Origin: Eimeria necatrix
Taxonomy: Eukaryota; Apicomplexa; Conoidasida; Eucoccidiorida; Eimeriidae
Direction of reading: 5' to 3'
DNA: 64,000 nt
Assembly: GCF_000499385.1 (NCBI RefSeq)
Contig: NW_013651900.1
Location: forward strand, 30,174 to 94,173
Numbering within the stretch: the first letter of the stretch is position 1; the number at the start of each line of letters is the position of its first letter. The notes below the pieces were generated by a model. The model ran no database searches. It saw only the letters and a program-made list of their open reading frames with translations, and was not told the DNA's origin. Shown here one piece after another: positions 1 to 12,701 of the stretch. A program made the position numbers and the translations under genes.

Positions 1-26
1 GGAGCATGTCAAGCTTGTTTCCTTAC

Positions 27-1819
27 ATTTGCTCCTGTTTGGTTTCATGTTGCATGGCTTTCCTAGCTATCTCCTCAAATGCGGCGCTGACGTTGATGGC
101 CTGCTTGGCGCTTGTCTCGAAGTAGCTTATTTTAGACCCGCAAAATGCCTCAGCCTTGGCCGCAGATACCCGACGCTTCTCCTCTAAAAAGAAATACTCA
201 CCTCTTATCACAAATGAATATATATGTGCATGCATATGTGTCTTCATATATCTCTGCAAACGGCGAAGATGCATTGTCTTTGGTTGGCGTACACACTAAT
301 CCTCAGACAAGCTTTAGTATGCACACTAGCATGCCTATGCATTCATGCATATGGGGACATCTCTGCAAATTTCTATGCGTACACGACAATCAGATACACC
401 AACGCCTACACACACAGCACATAAGTATTCCTAAAGTGGAAGCAACAAGGGACGGCGTGACGGAGATCACAGTGTGAACAACAGCTCAGACATTACTGCT
501 GAAAAGCGATGACAGAATGCCGCAAAGTGATGATCATATATAATCAAATTATACTCCTGTCGCTCACTCTCATCCACTTTGTTTCCCAGGACAACAAAGG
601 GAAAGGCGTCGGGGTCGGCGGGAGAAGACTGAAACGTCAGCAACCAGCACACGAATTTCTACTTCTATATTCCTAACTCCATATCTATTATTAGCTCGCA
701 TATCCACTACAGTTTCATATTCATTTAATGTCCCTTTTCCCAGCTGCGACAGTTCTCAACGTCAAATCCGCAAATGGAAGCCTCACTACACATAGACTAC
801 CTGCACGCGAGGACATAAATATAAATGCGGACAGCAACGCAAAAATGCAAAGTGGTTACCTGTATGAGAAATTCGTCCTTCCAAGATTCAAGACTGTCAA
901 ATGACTTCGGGTTCGTAACATCGAAAACCAGAACGCAGCAGTCCGCGCCGCGGTAGAAGGCCACCCCTAAACTCTGGAACCGCTCCTGCCCTGCGGCAAT
1001 AAACACCCAACAAACCGTACGCAAGACTCTGTGCAGAAATGATGGAAAAGTGACAAAAATTGGAGAACACACTGGAGGCGCACCAGTGAGGGGAGGAAAG
1101 CGCTGGCACCCAATGCAGGTATGCACATATGGAGAGTTGTCGGTCAAAACGCCAAACTCACAAACCAATACTGATCACAGTGCAACAATATACGTGAAGG
1201 CAGAACATTCTGCTGCGATGAAAATAGGCTCTCAAACATACGTCACGCAGCGCCATACCAGCTGTGTCCCAAATTTGAATGGTGACTTCTTTGTCATCAA
1301 TGACAACATCTTTGGTAAGAAAATCCGCTCCGACTGCGTGCAAAAAGCAAACTTAAAGATATGGAAATCGCAAACAGTGGCCCAGAAGAAGAATGGCAAA
1401 AAACTGGAATGATGGTGAAGGAAGGGCGGCAGCAGCATTAGTGAGGGAAAGAAATCCGGCATGCAGTCATAATTAGCGTAAAAGGAACGCTGAGAAGATA
1501 TTCGTACACTAGTGCGCGGCCTGTAAGTCCTGGAACTCACTGGTAGCTTTGTACTGATTTGAAAACTTCTTATTCACATACTGGTTCATCAACGAGGTTT
1601 TCCCCACGCTGCAGCCACGAATGCAGAAGCACCACCAGCCACCCACTCTTTCTACAGAATCCATAGCCCCCTTTGTCCTTTGTGCATTATCTCTACCAAC
1701 TGTGGTGTAGTGGCACAACTGACAACCTGCTACCGCTCTAAGATAAACGAGGGGCAAACTGATCACCTGCTGTCGCCCAAGATGATGACCTTCAGCAGTG
1801 ACTTCTTCTTCGGCGGCAT
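27..1819 (-). CDS. RAB7: Rab7-like small GTPase, 3' end outside window
   Basis: Small GTPase of the Rab7 type, which controls late endosome and lysosome (vacuole) traffic. Six exons were read on the minus strand: 1819-1767, 1608-1541, 1333-1259, 990-860, 628-568 and 183-27; all joins are GT-AG and in phase. The start is the ATG at 1819, giving [18 protein letters not shown]. Visible motifs are the P-loop GDSSVGKT, the Rab7-type effector stretch [36 protein letters not shown] and ETSAK. The last visible exon ends at a donor (AT|GTAAGG, 27/26), so the C-terminal tail that should carry the prenylated cysteines lies left of the window. If that donor is not used, the protein would stop just after KQEQM and lack a lipid anchor, which would be unusual for a Rab. 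Confidence 0.93.
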
Positions 1820-4380
1820 TCTCGCCAAAATCAAAAAGCCCAAAAAGTAAACTGGTAAGACTGGTCTCGCCCGTAGTAATGCCAAAGTTTAAGTGAAACT
1901 GAGGGAGTGTACGTTGACCAGCGCACCGTGCAGACCAAGCTCGAGTTCCACTGTGCGCTCTTCTGCTTGCTTCCTTACCTGAGGCGCATGCGATTCCAGG
2001 CACTCAGATACACAAAATTCTGATTTTTTTGCCAAGCGCCCTGCCCTAATCCTTCCTCTTATAGGTCCTTCTAAGCATCCCAAACCGAAACGGCGCTGCT
2101 GCGCCGAGCGCGGCCTTATTTCCCGCGTTCCCCCCTCTCTATGTGAAAGATCATGCTGATGCAGATGCCGCTGCCGCTGGTGTACTACTGCTACTGCGGC
2201 TGCTGCAACTGCAGCTAGCAGTGAAGGAGTGATCTCCGCCCTGGGCCGCGCAAAGCTTAGATGTGCGGGCAGAAGCATGGGTGCTGGCGGAGCAGTACTC
2301 AGGAAAATATGAAAACTGAATTGGGTCGACCCAGCAAGAAAATTGTTTCAGAAAAGGAAAGAGACAACGGGCCCCACGATGTCACAGTGACGAGCACGAG
2401 TCCACAGCTGCAGCAACTCACGCTGGAATGGAGTTCCGTGTTCTGCTGGCGATCAGTATCTGGTGTCGAGTTCCAGCGAAATACAGAAGTAATATGAAAG
2501 CAGCGAGTGGAACTTTATGTCCCACCAGTGCAACACAACTTCAGGTACTGCCGCCTGCGTGTCTGGAGCTGGTGTAGCGCGCGGCGCTACAACAAGGCGA
2601 AGAGCTGAAACAGAAGAGTCAGGTATTGAGCTATCAATTGTACTTTGAGCCTAATATAGCTATTTACCCGTAGTTTGTCGGCTCCGGTCCGTACCCGAGG
2701 CTAGTAAGGCACACGAGCAAGGTTTGGGGCTGGCTGAGACCTGCGTAACGGGTCGGCACGTTTAAGCCGAAGGAATCAGCTCTACGCATCTCATTAGCTC
2801 CCCATTGCCCATATCAAAGCGTTTTGTTTTTACATGCATTTTAACGGAGGTTAGGTGTATATCTGGTGCCTTTGCGCTTACTGCATTTAGTAGGTGGCTT
2901 ACGTGTACTGGGATGTTGAATGCAGCCGCAGTCACAGAAACTGTCCGTTATGATAAACCAGAAGAATTGTTCCGTGTTGCATAGATTTTTCGCCTGCAAC
3001 TTTTGCCGTTTCCTGTGGAGCTGCTTGTAGTTGCGGACTCGACTCCCCGCAGCGGGGTCCCAGTACAGTCACCGCTGACGAGTTCTCACGCTTTGCGTAG
3101 TGAACATGAGGTGCGGCGACATAGTAAATGAAGTGCTAGTCTCTATAAGACAGCCACCATTGGCCTCAAGTATTGTGCAGTGCAGCCCAGAAAGGACTTG
3201 ATGATATGAACGCGCTTCTGCAGGGAGATGAAGTGGGTGCCGCCGGTGGTAAGAGTGCCGAATTACCAAATAGTGAAGAAAGAACCGAGGCCTCCAATAA
3301 GCCAGTGCAATAAGGGTGTTTTGAGGCTCTGCCACTCCTTGCAACATCAATTTCAACCAAGCACCGACTGAAGAACGCCACTGGCATCGATTGAGCACAC
3401 TGCTCAGTTTAATGCATAAGAGTCCTTGCTACAGTCTTCTCTGTGGGCTAACAAGGAACTTTCAGAACTTTTCGCTGGACAATTCAGTGGATGCACAGAA
3501 TGTCCCCCCTTGCATCGAGTTCTTGGAGGCGCTTCCCGGTTAAAGCTAATCCACAATAGCACCATTATTGAGCTGCCCAGGCGGTTTTCTGCAATATCTA
3601 AAGTAGTTTCCTTTGGCCAAACCGTGTTTGTAGCACAAGAGTGTAAGAAGGTCGAATTTATGTTTTCCAGGACCCATGCTTCGCGTCCAATACCACTATG
3701 CTCAGAGTAGTTTTAAAGCAGTTGTAGGCTATCTTGCACTTTAGTAGGTGGCGTGACACGCTAGGCCGCTCCATAGCCATACTCGAAACACAATGGGCTA
3801 CAACTCTGTACACATCTTTTGTAACAATATCAGCGAGTTAAGACGACTGCAGGCTACTTGCATCCCTTCAGAGGGAGCTAGCAACAGCTAATTTTCAAAT
3901 TGGTCTACAGCATTCGATTATCGTTTGGATTCTCAGTAGGAACTCAAGTAAATTCCTGGTGCGCATTTCTGATCGCTGGTGTTGGCATTACTCACCCAAT
4001 ACTTCTAAACAGCACGCATGCAACTCCTCTCGAACTAGAATGAATGAAGCATATTATTATGAATTATTAGTGCTCTTTTGTATAGGCACTTAAGGAGCTG
4101 CACAAATCTCAGAAGCCTGTTCAACTAAGTATGGCCATAAGTTACTGCGCCCTGGTATGTGCAAAGCAAAGATCATCGACGGGTAGCTCCTACGATTCCC
4201 TGCTAGCCAAGTTCTCACTGTATGATACTGAATAGACGCCTGCTTTGGTTTCCAAAAATTGTTGCCAGCAGGCGCCTTGTGTGAATTCTCTCTATTGCAA
4301 GACCCTGAGAATACAGGACTCCCGCAAACCTGGCATTGTGGGTGTCTCTGTTTCGACTGATATGGTCCTTATTCACCATT
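1820..4380. other. Intergenic, no convincing gene
   Basis: This stretch lies upstream of the RAB7 start. Only short open frames without splice context or family signal were found. It probably holds the RAB7 promoter and 5' UTR, but no specific element can be pointed to. Confidence 0.5.
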
Positions 4381-4474
4381 ATACTCTTCACGGCTAGAGG
4401 CAGTACCTTCCTGAAGCAGCTCAACAAAGCAGCTCAGGGTCTCCCAGCTTCCTTCCGCAAAGTTGTTAGCCCTA

Positions 4475-4880
4475 CTAATTTTTTGAACGCTGGTTGAGCT
4501 TTTCTTTGCCAACATTAATTGCACTGATCCTTCCAGGAATTCGCGCGCAGCTGTCACCAGCTCTGTCGCCGCTCAAATATGCGGGGAGTGCAACGAGTGT
4601 CCTGCACCTGGCTAAGATTAAGCTCAGGTTGCTGTGCGTCGGTTTCTTAAGAACAGGCTCGTCAGGAGAAGTGGACGCATCAGAGTCTTCGACTTTTCTT
4701 TGGTGCATCGCCGTGTCCCCGCTTCGGTATTCTGCGCATGGGACAACGCCGATGAAGCGCTAACTCCTGATATGGTGATATACTCACCTTGTCGCTTTCT
4801 TGCCCCTGAAACATCATTTGAAAGCGGTCGAGACACATTGTGGAAGTTTCGGTGGCGAGCCGGATAGAGTGCGTACGCCG
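4475..4880 (-). CDS. Possible exons of an unrecognised gene
   Basis: Two coding-like segments join in phase on the minus strand. One runs from about 4880 to 4787 and includes the residues RPLSNDVSGARKRQ; it ends at a strong donor (CAAG|GTGAGT). The other runs 4731-4608 and includes DASTSPDEPVLKKPTHSN, ending AG|GTGCAG. The intron between them is 56 bp, and a second intron of about 57 bp would follow before a stop at 4475. No start codon was fixed and no family is recognised. A different frame just downstream (4369-4557, ending SSREEYNGE) also looks coding but could not be joined in phase. The evidence is composition and splice sites only. Confidence 0.3.
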
Positions 4881-5519
4881 TAGCGGCTAAATTCCGTTGC
4901 GCTATGGAGCCTCAATTGTGATACTGCCCAGAGTCCAGACAGTTTTGTTACATAAGGTAGAAAACCCCCACGAACGTCTGGCCATGTGGAGCACTACATT
5001 CAGGGAGTTTTCTTGCTCGTGCCGATGCAACATTGACGCTTGGGCTCCCATAAAACCATCCTTTGATGCCTTCTCGTACATATATATTCTTCCTCGCTGG
5101 CGCATACATTCAGCCATTTTGGCTTGCTCGGTCATACTTTTCTACCTCCCTTGGTGGCCTAGCTTCCGTATTTCTCTTAAGTTACAGTTTACATTCAAGT
5201 CAAATAATAATATTACTGTAGAACTTAAGCTATTCCGTTAGACGGAAATCTGGAAGGAGCGCAGACATACATGTACAGTGTTAGTGTCAACGACAGCCAA
5301 CACCAGCACTGACCCTAATACACACGGATCCGACGTTGGCGGCTAGCTTCAGTACAGAAGAGCATAAATGACAAGATCCAATCTAAAAGAAAGATGTAAC
5401 TAGCATCTTTATTCCGAGCATGTGCGCGCCGCACACAATCACAACAAGCCCCAAGCCTAGCGCCGGTGTCTTGTTCGCAAAATGCAAGGTAAGAATCAAC
5501 AAACACGAACAATCTAGCT

Positions 5520-5813
5520 ACGATGTGTCAGGATGACTAAATAAACTGCGGAATGCGCCTTTTCAACACTAGTCTTAATCGTACTGAAGTGCCCAGTACC
5601 GCCAGCAAGGGCTGCGTTTGCTTCAAGTGCCAGCAGGTTTCGCTGAAGCTGCGCCAGATCGCTTCCGTCGCTCTTTACAGGCAGACGAGAAATATCTAAA
5701 ACAAGAAGAATCACCTGCCTGTGTGTTTGTTTTCCGGGGCCTGTGAAGCGCCGCCGTGACTAAGCTGTCTTGCGATGGTCCTCTCGGTCTCCGAAGGCGG
5801 TGACGAAGGTTCT
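5520..5813 (-). CDS. Possible small two-exon gene, unrecognised
   Basis: A segment at about 5813-5725 (RPRGPSQDSLVTAALHRPRK) joins in phase across an intron ending CTTGTTTTAG to a second one (DISRLPVKSDGSDLAQLQRN, then LLALEANAALAGG) that reaches a stop near 5514. The second part looks like an amphipathic helix. No start codon was fixed. It overlaps, on the opposite strand, the small membrane-protein frame at 5775-6029, so at most one of the two is likely to be real. Confidence 0.3.
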
Positions 5814-6029
5814 ACAAGTTCATTCCCGCTTCTTCTACAGGCTGTGTTACTTCTGCTTTTATCTCTGCACGCTTTGGCGGTAGGTGTGTGGGGCTTTGCC
5901 TTCTTGAGGGACCTGGCACGCGGAAACCAACGCAACGGACCGTTGACCTCTGCCGAGCTCAACAGGCAAGAAAGAGAACGACAAAGGATTGAGAAGGAGC
6001 GTCTGGGCTCCGCAGCGAAGATCGAGTGA
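5775..6029 (+). CDS. Possible small single-pass membrane protein
   Basis: An open frame of 84 residues starts at the ATG at 5775. A hydrophobic Leu-rich segment (about residues 19-45, including LLLQAVLLLLLSLHALAVGV) is followed by a basic and acidic tail rich in Arg, Glu and Lys. This is the layout of a small tail-exposed membrane protein, but a frame this short can arise by chance, and it overlaps the opposite-strand candidate at 5520-5813. No family was recognised. Confidence 0.27.
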   Translation: MVLSVSEGGDEGSTSSFPLLLQAVLLLLLSLHALAVGVWGFAFLRDLARGNQRNGPLTSAELNRQERERQRIEKERLGSAAKIE

Positions 6030-6263
6030 AAGAGAACCGAAGAGATAGAAGCGAGTAATCCGCAAAAGCAGGGCAGCTGGGGGAGGGAAGCAAATGGCCA
6101 AGAGCAACAGAGCTGCTACGGAGTAGAAGAAAGAAACGCGCAAGATAGATTCGAAACGTGCGGAGTCTCTTCAGGGATTGCAGCGTGGGCACATTGATGC
6201 GTTCCGCCGCCTCAGCTGATGAAGCATGTGCTTAACTGCACTTGATGGTCGTGTTAAAGTATA

Positions 6264-8297
6264 ATGGGCCAGTGGTTAACGTACATGCGCCCAAAGCGCA
6301 CGGAGCACATTTCCATTGAACGGCTGGCGGAGGAACTCCGCAAAGCTACGTACGTTTCTTCCCGCATCCGTTTTTCTTATCCTGCCACAACATAGCAATT
6401 GTCATTCGGTGATACGAGCGTCTGAAATTCCAGTTGTCGTTCTCGTTATCTGTCGTGATTGTGCTATCTCTTTGTAGAGCCCGAATTCTGTTTTCTTTTA
6501 ATTGCGTACTTGTTGTTACTTTTGTTTTTTTTTTTAGGTACGTAGTAGCGCTGACTGGCGCTGGGGTCTCAGCTGAGAGCGGCATTCCCACCTTCAGGGA
6601 TCCGTCTGATGGCTTGTGGCAGCGGTAAGGATTGCTAAACTGACCCTTATTGCATTATTATTGACAAAATTTAGCGATTGACGTACTTAGTGCTCCTCCT
6701 TCGCTTCAGAGATTATGTTTATGTTTCAGGTACGATCCTGCAGTGTACGCGACCATCTGGGGCTTCTGGCGGCAGCCCAGTAAAATATGGCAGTTGCTGC
6801 ACGAGTTCCTGAATGAGCGCGAGCCTGAGCCCAACAGGGCTCACTTGGCTTTGGCCCAGCTAGAGGCTTTGGGGATCGTTAGGGCAATTGTTACTCAGAA
6901 TGTGGACAACCTACACCAGGATGCAGGCAGCAAGCGCGTCATTGAGTACCATGGAAACCTGATGAGCGTGCGTGTTACCTGGACTAACAAGTGCACCTGT
7001 TAGGATTTGTTTGCTGAGCAGCTTGTGTTGCAGACACATGACAAGGGAGGGCGGGGTGGTTCCATCGCATATGCATATGCGGAACCGTGGGCAACTAGTT
7101 ACTCTGCTCGGTGTACGTTGAAGTGCTGCTTCTGTCATTCTTTACACTTTTTGTGATTCTGATTTTCTCCTGTTGTTCTTCGCTGTAGGCCTCTTGCTAC
7201 CGGTGTGGCGCCAAGATGCAGCTAACAAAGCAAATGGCAAGAAATCCTTCATTCAAAAAGAAACTTCCTCCCAAGGTGCACATAAGTGATGCTCAGAAGA
7301 ACGATGTAACTTTTATTTGTAGCTCTAGAAAGAAAAAGTGGTCATGACAGGACACTAAGAGCTGCAGTAGAATCCCTTGCGAGCGTATTAGGAACTGCAA
7401 GCAACCTGCGTTGCAGGCATGGGCCGCTAGCATTGTTCTGCGCGTAACGTGCAGTGCGGATGCGGCGGCTACTTCAAACCAGATGCCGTCTTGTTCGGCG
7501 AAGGCATCCCCTCTAAAGCTGTGCGGGAGGCGAACAAGGAAGCCGACGCATGTGATTTGATGCTGGTGGTGGGCACTTCGGCAACTGTCCAGCCGGCCTC
7601 AGATATACCCTATAGAGCCATGAAGAAGGGGGCTAAAGTAATTGAAGTGAGCTTTGCATCTTTTTTTAAAGTTCAGCTCTAGAATTCAGGATGCAGTGAT
7701 CGGCTGAGAGCTGCGATCTCGTGAAGAGAACCTCAGTGAATCCGTACCAAGCTCTAAAAAGGCACCCAAGGGACTTCCTAGAGCCTTAAGGATCCTTGAA
7801 AAGGCCATCAACACAATTCAGCGGAGCAGTATATTTTGAACTGTTACAGGGTTGATCCGTCAACTAGTAAGTGCCTCGATATGTCGTGCCTTCAGGTGAA
7901 CTTGGAGGAGACAGGATTGACTAACCGTATATCGGACATGATATATATTGGCAGGTAATGGCCCACCATGTGTCGAATTGATTGGGTGCAAGCACACAGT
8001 GGTCTTAAGCACCCATTGTTGGGCTTCTCCGCATGCTCATTTGTTGTTCGTCCTGTACTGCAACAAATGGATATGTTGCCTCCAGGTCAAAGTGTGTAGC
8101 GTCCATTGGCCGACCTGGCTCGGTGCATGTGCTGCAGGGCGAGCGACTTGATGCAAACGCTGCAGCTTCTTGAGCCGCATCCTCCTGAGGCATCAGCAGG
8201 CGACCCCGTCCCTGCAGAGGGATTAACTGAACCCGCGGTTACTGAACCCAACGCGAGCGCAGAGTTAGCACGTGAACCCCCTGGGGAAAATGAATGA
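6264..8297 (+). CDS. SIR2A: Sirtuin, NAD-dependent deacylase, Plasmodium Sir2A-like
   Basis: NAD-dependent protein deacylase of the Sir2 family. Seven exons join in phase: 6264-6349, 6538-6624, 6730-6967, 7189-7275, 7455-7646, 7896-7954 and 8138-8297, coding for 302 residues from ATG 6264. Motifs seen: GAGVSAESGIPTFR (about 36-49), TQNVD (113-117), the catalytic His in EYHGN (His132), a zinc knuckle CxxC (140, 143) plus CxC (167, 169), and GTSATVQPASD for NAD. The order of islands, including YDPAVYATIWGFW and NLEETGLTNRISD, resembles Plasmodium Sir2A, which acts on chromatin and removes long-chain acyl groups; that role is inferred here. The short acidic, Pro-rich tail ending PPGENE is not part of the fold. 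Codons and splice sites look normal. Confidence 0.92.
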
Positions 8298-9536
8298 GTA
8301 ACTGCTTTCCAAAGAGGGACTTTAATCTGGGGTTTGCATCACAGGACGTGACACCTGAAACTTCAATGCGTGCGCTTCGATAGAGTGCAGCAAAATCAGT
8401 CCTAATCCCAAGTACCAGCAATGCAGCTTCCTGCCTGTGCTGCCGCCAGAACCATGGCGCCAGAACATATGAGCGCAAAGTGAGAGTAACTGCTCCGGAA
8501 CTTTAGGAGAGTTTATGACGTGCAGCCGAGCTGCATTGTGCAATTAAGTACGTATCCGGGCATCTATCTATATACAGACGGCTTCGTGGGCTCTTTGCCC
8601 CCTTCTCGGCATTACGGGCGGAGCTTGACAGCACCTCGCAGTTCTGTTTTCAGTATTCTTTGAGAAGCAAGCCAACGCGGGGTGTTCATCTGCATGGGGT
8701 TAAGTGCTGTAGCGGCAATGTGTGAGAAGCAAGAGCAGCTGCTAGAAGTTGCTCCAGCGCCACTTTGTGCAAAAGCCACTGTTAGTCTGGGTACGCTGCT
8801 GCAGATTGGTTATGTTCCCACACTAAAAAGCAAGCCGGAAATGAGATCCTAGTACACCACTGAGAACAGGCTGACCGCACCACTCTAGTAGGTATTAATG
8901 TAACAAACAGCAACATTGGGACGCTCCTGTAATTTCAAGTATGGGAGAAACATCGCCTTGACCGTGGTCGAACATGGGCAGCTGATTGTCCAGCAGGCAC
9001 TCAGTAGTTCGCCAAATTCAGCAAGTGACGATGCGAAATAACGATGCGAAATCGAGGAAAAGACAGAAGTGTACTGCCCTGCGCCGTGGCTGTGGGTAAA
9101 AGGACGGCAACAGACTGGTGACGCGGTTCCAAAGGCGAGCCTAGAAATGTGACTACCCTTGTCGAAATCTGGGGAGTTTAAAACTGTACACTGGATTTTC
9201 TCAATGCTCACTGACATGCTACGGGCAGCTACGTGTTGTCGAGTTCGCAATCGTAAGCTTCTCGCAAGCAGTAAATTATCCAACAGTTTGTGGAAAGGAA
9301 ACAATCAACAGGACGGTCTTCATCAAAAATTGGCACCCCCAATGGTCAAGTAGTACTCTAAGGAGTCGCCCTAGGTAGCAACAGCGCACAACCGTGTGTC
9401 TATGAGCGTGCGCACACACATACCGTTCGTGTGCATGATGTGAGGCACCCCTGGACACACTGACGGATATGCTTGGATGTTCATACTTCCATACACGCAT
9501 AAGGCAGTTGCAGCAAGGTACGGCATATTAACTTAC
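8298..9536. other. Spacer; may hold last exons of the minus-strand gene to its right
   Basis: No gene could be resolved. The minus-strand gene to the right leaves its last resolved exon through a donor at 9537/9536 in phase 0, so its final exon or exons should lie here. An open stretch at 9304-8885 (with SVSIEKIQCTVLNSPDFDKG) is the best candidate but was not joined in phase. Confidence 0.35.
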
Positions 9537-12500
9537 CACGCGGAGCTGAAGGCTGGTAGACCGGTCGTGGAGCAGCCCTCTTCGAGTAAGCGGGAAAACG
9601 ACTGGAGAGTCTGGGGGCAGCACTTTACATTGTAAACCCCAAGCGCGCTGCGCTGCCGCTCCTACTGAGCCTGCAATCGCACAGATAAGCAGGCTGCTTC
9701 AGCACAGGTTCTTCAGCGGTACGGTTTGAAGGCCTCAGAGCTGCGAGTTCACGCTTCAGTGTGGTTGTTCGAGCACCTCTCACCTTCTCGTACTGCCTTA
9801 TAAAGGGATCGCCTCACAAGTACATCTATGCCTGAGTAAGAAGTGGACACGTGATGTAGCTCTGGCTCCAGGCATTCTGCAAACAGCAGAGCGCACGAAT
9901 CGCTGCGAGTTTCACATATGGCAAAAGCGCCAGCCGATGCAAAACCTGAACACAGATCCGCGCATTCACTCTTTTTTATCTGACATGAAGCAGCAAAATA
10001 GCAAGAACTCACCCGCCCGTTTCAGCCTTTCAGTGGTCATGTGACGGTATTGATCGCTGTCAAACCACTCCCCATACTGTATTTCCAGTGGGCACCCCTC
10101 ATACAGTCCTCTCGAGGCCGCGTCCAACGCCTTCGACCCTGTAAGGGACCCCGATGCTCTCCTAGTGACGCGCAGAGGAAGCCACCTAATGGTGGAAACG
10201 TCGGCAACTCCTATGCCATTGGACAGCGCCACAGGTACCTCTACTAAGTCCCCTACGCACACTGGGCCTAGGTGAGTCAACACGGCCTGTCCCGTCTCAT
10301 CCCCGTGGAACCGGCAGAGGTCACGATGAAGCCACATCCGTCGACTGGTTCCCGCTTGGGCAACAGCCACTGAGAAGACTGGTACCTCGCGCCGGCACTG
10401 CCCTGTGGGCGTGCCACTACCCTAAGCAAGTTCAGATGAAAAACAAACCACGCAGCAATAGTGCAATTAATGCAAAGGAAATGCGGAATACGAAACCCGC
10501 TGTAAACCGGACCATGGAAAATTTGAACTAGCTCCGCCTATCGCTTGTGAAACTGAAGTCTGACGGCCTAGCAACTCTAGTTGGTTCTCTGTTAATATTA
10601 ATATCCTCTTCGTGTCGTACCCTGCTAGGTGGCCGGACGATAGCCACAGGACTTTGTCCTTCGTCTTGCCTGCCTCGCAACGTTGACCTCCAGGAAGAAG
10701 GACTTGCGTCTGCCCAGCGACAAGCAGAATCAGTCGCCTGCTCACTTCCTGTGAGATCTGGGAATACGTAAGAGTCTCTCGTGGAAGAGAGATGACGATA
10801 CTTGAAACAGTACCCCAGAGACAGCACGTTATTTGCCGCGGGCGGCAGTACCTAAAAGTACAACGGAAAACAACTTGTCTGGCCATGTACCAAGTTCGGG
10901 TGTAATATGTCCCCCGCAAAATTACTCTAGATGAGGGCCGATTCTCACGTAGATCAACACATCTAGACTCTCTGCAACGTGCAACTTTACTGTGCAAATA
11001 CATAGCACTCTATTATGCAGCTCCAACACTTTGATACAACACTCATACTTGTTCCATGCAACGGACTACCTAAAAGAAAAACGGACAGCGAATTTTACCT
11101 TTGCTGTGATCACCCAATCTAATCTGGCACCCTTCCCATCTGTCGTGTGCAGCGCCTGCTGTTTGAGCGTGGCGATGACGGGCGAAAAATACTTGCCATA
11201 CGACTCCTCAAAGTCTCGAGTAATAGGAGAGCACATATCAGCAAGGCCGCTGCGGAGGAGACAGACAGGATACACACAAGCAAACAAAGGGAGAAACAAG
11301 CAAATAATAAATGACCATGAATCAGCGGGACAGCACAAGGAGCACCTGGAAGGCAAAGGGGCGAGAAAGTTCGTAAATGAGCAAGCAGCTGAAACAAGAA
11401 AGCGCCATCAAACAGGCCAGCGTGTGCCTCTGCATTCTGCAGCATAGCGCTGTAAAATGGCAGTGTGCGTACTTGCTGATCTTCATAAACCAATGCACGC
11501 ACACACCCATGGCGGTCCCCAGAGAGGGCCCCAGAAGTAGCGGCAGCAGTGTCTGCAGAGCCCTTCCCTCAAGAAACGGGGAATGGTTGCATGCAGGACC
11601 ATAGCACACGCTGCCCGTCGCAGTTATGTCGCGTGAAGGCAGGGCAACTGACGCCGTGTTTTCCCTCTCCCTTGCTGATTGTTGGTTTCTTTCGACGGCA
11701 ACGGTCGTAGGAACGCAAGACCCCAAGGCCGAGTTGGGAGACAACGGACAAAACATCTCAGCTTCCTCAATCTGCACAGCAAGAGCCCCGTCCCCCCTCC
11801 CTTCGCGGCCCCTAGCAGCGCGTTCCCTTCCAACATTCCTGACGCCACCTTCAAGAGGACGAGTGGCGGAACCATGAAGATCCTCCGCTGCACGACACTC
11901 AGCTGGGGACCGCATAGAGCTTCCCTCTGGTGGGCCTGTTACATGGCCCTCTAGCGGCCCAGCAGTATGGCCCTCAGAAGCCTCCGTCGTCTCCCTGTCC
12001 GACGCCCTGCGCTGATGCCGGTCATCATTTGCATGCAGAGTCAGGTCTGCAGAAAGCGGCTGCGGCTGCTGCTGCGGCGTTGGCGGCTGCACGTTGCTCG
12101 TGGAACTTGGAGAGGTTTGCCCGGCGGAGAGTCTCGTTGCTCTGCAGGAAGGGTCGGGATCGCTGCCCCTACTTCTTCCGCAGTCGCTGAGCTCCGAGCT
12201 CTGTTGCTTCAGCGTTTCAGCTGCTCTAGAAACCGTAGGAGAGCAATGCGACATGGAGGGAAATGGCAGTGGCGACTGCGCCCTCACGTGAGGGGCTTTT
12301 GCCCTTGTAAAAGATGGACTAAGCCCCCTCAGCATCTCATCCGCCGTTTCCGATGCTTCAAATTCATCGGGGGCCCCGTCAGAATTAGTGTCTGTCGTCT
12401 CCGCTATGCTGAGGGTTGCAGGCAGTCGGGTCCCCGCCATCACCTGCTCGACTAGCACTGCGGCGCTGGCCCGGCTTGACCCACGAGACGACCTTACTTC

Positions 12501-12701
12501 CTGCCTCATCTGCTTCCTCTGAAGCTTCTGGAGCTCCCTGTGAGTCACTGCCTGCAAGCTCCCGCCTGCTGTGCTGTAGCACTCTCTGGGCACCGCTGCT
12601 TGGCGGTCACAGGAAGCGGAGGAGAAGCGGGCCTCGATAGAAGCCCGAACAGCCAAGTATCCATCGAGAGGTACGGTTGGGTGAGAGGGATTGTTACCCA
12701 T
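9537..12701 (-). CDS. Unrecognised multi-exon protein with N-myristoylation-like start
   Basis: Start ATG at 12701. Exons read on the minus strand: 12701-11473, 11249-11099, 10757 to about 10623, about 10428-10013, 9945-9784 and 9670-9537. Joins are in phase except around the exon 3/4 junction, which I could not settle, and the 3' end runs further left. The protein begins MGNNPSH, a good N-myristoylation sequence. About 370 disordered residues rich in Ser, Thr, Ala and Glu follow, then a hydrophobic segment (LLPLLLGPSLGTAMGVCVHW, near residue 390). The rest is more globular (LTHLGPVCVGDLVEVPVALS; VFPLTRRGLLHDRS) and could be beta-rich. The layout suggests a membrane-attached protein; no family or function is recognised. 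Confidence 0.6.

Noticed and set aside
8885..9304. 139-residue minus-strand open frame
   Set aside because: Parts look coding, but it could not be joined in phase to the gene at 9537-12701 and has no good start, so it is mentioned only as a possible exon.
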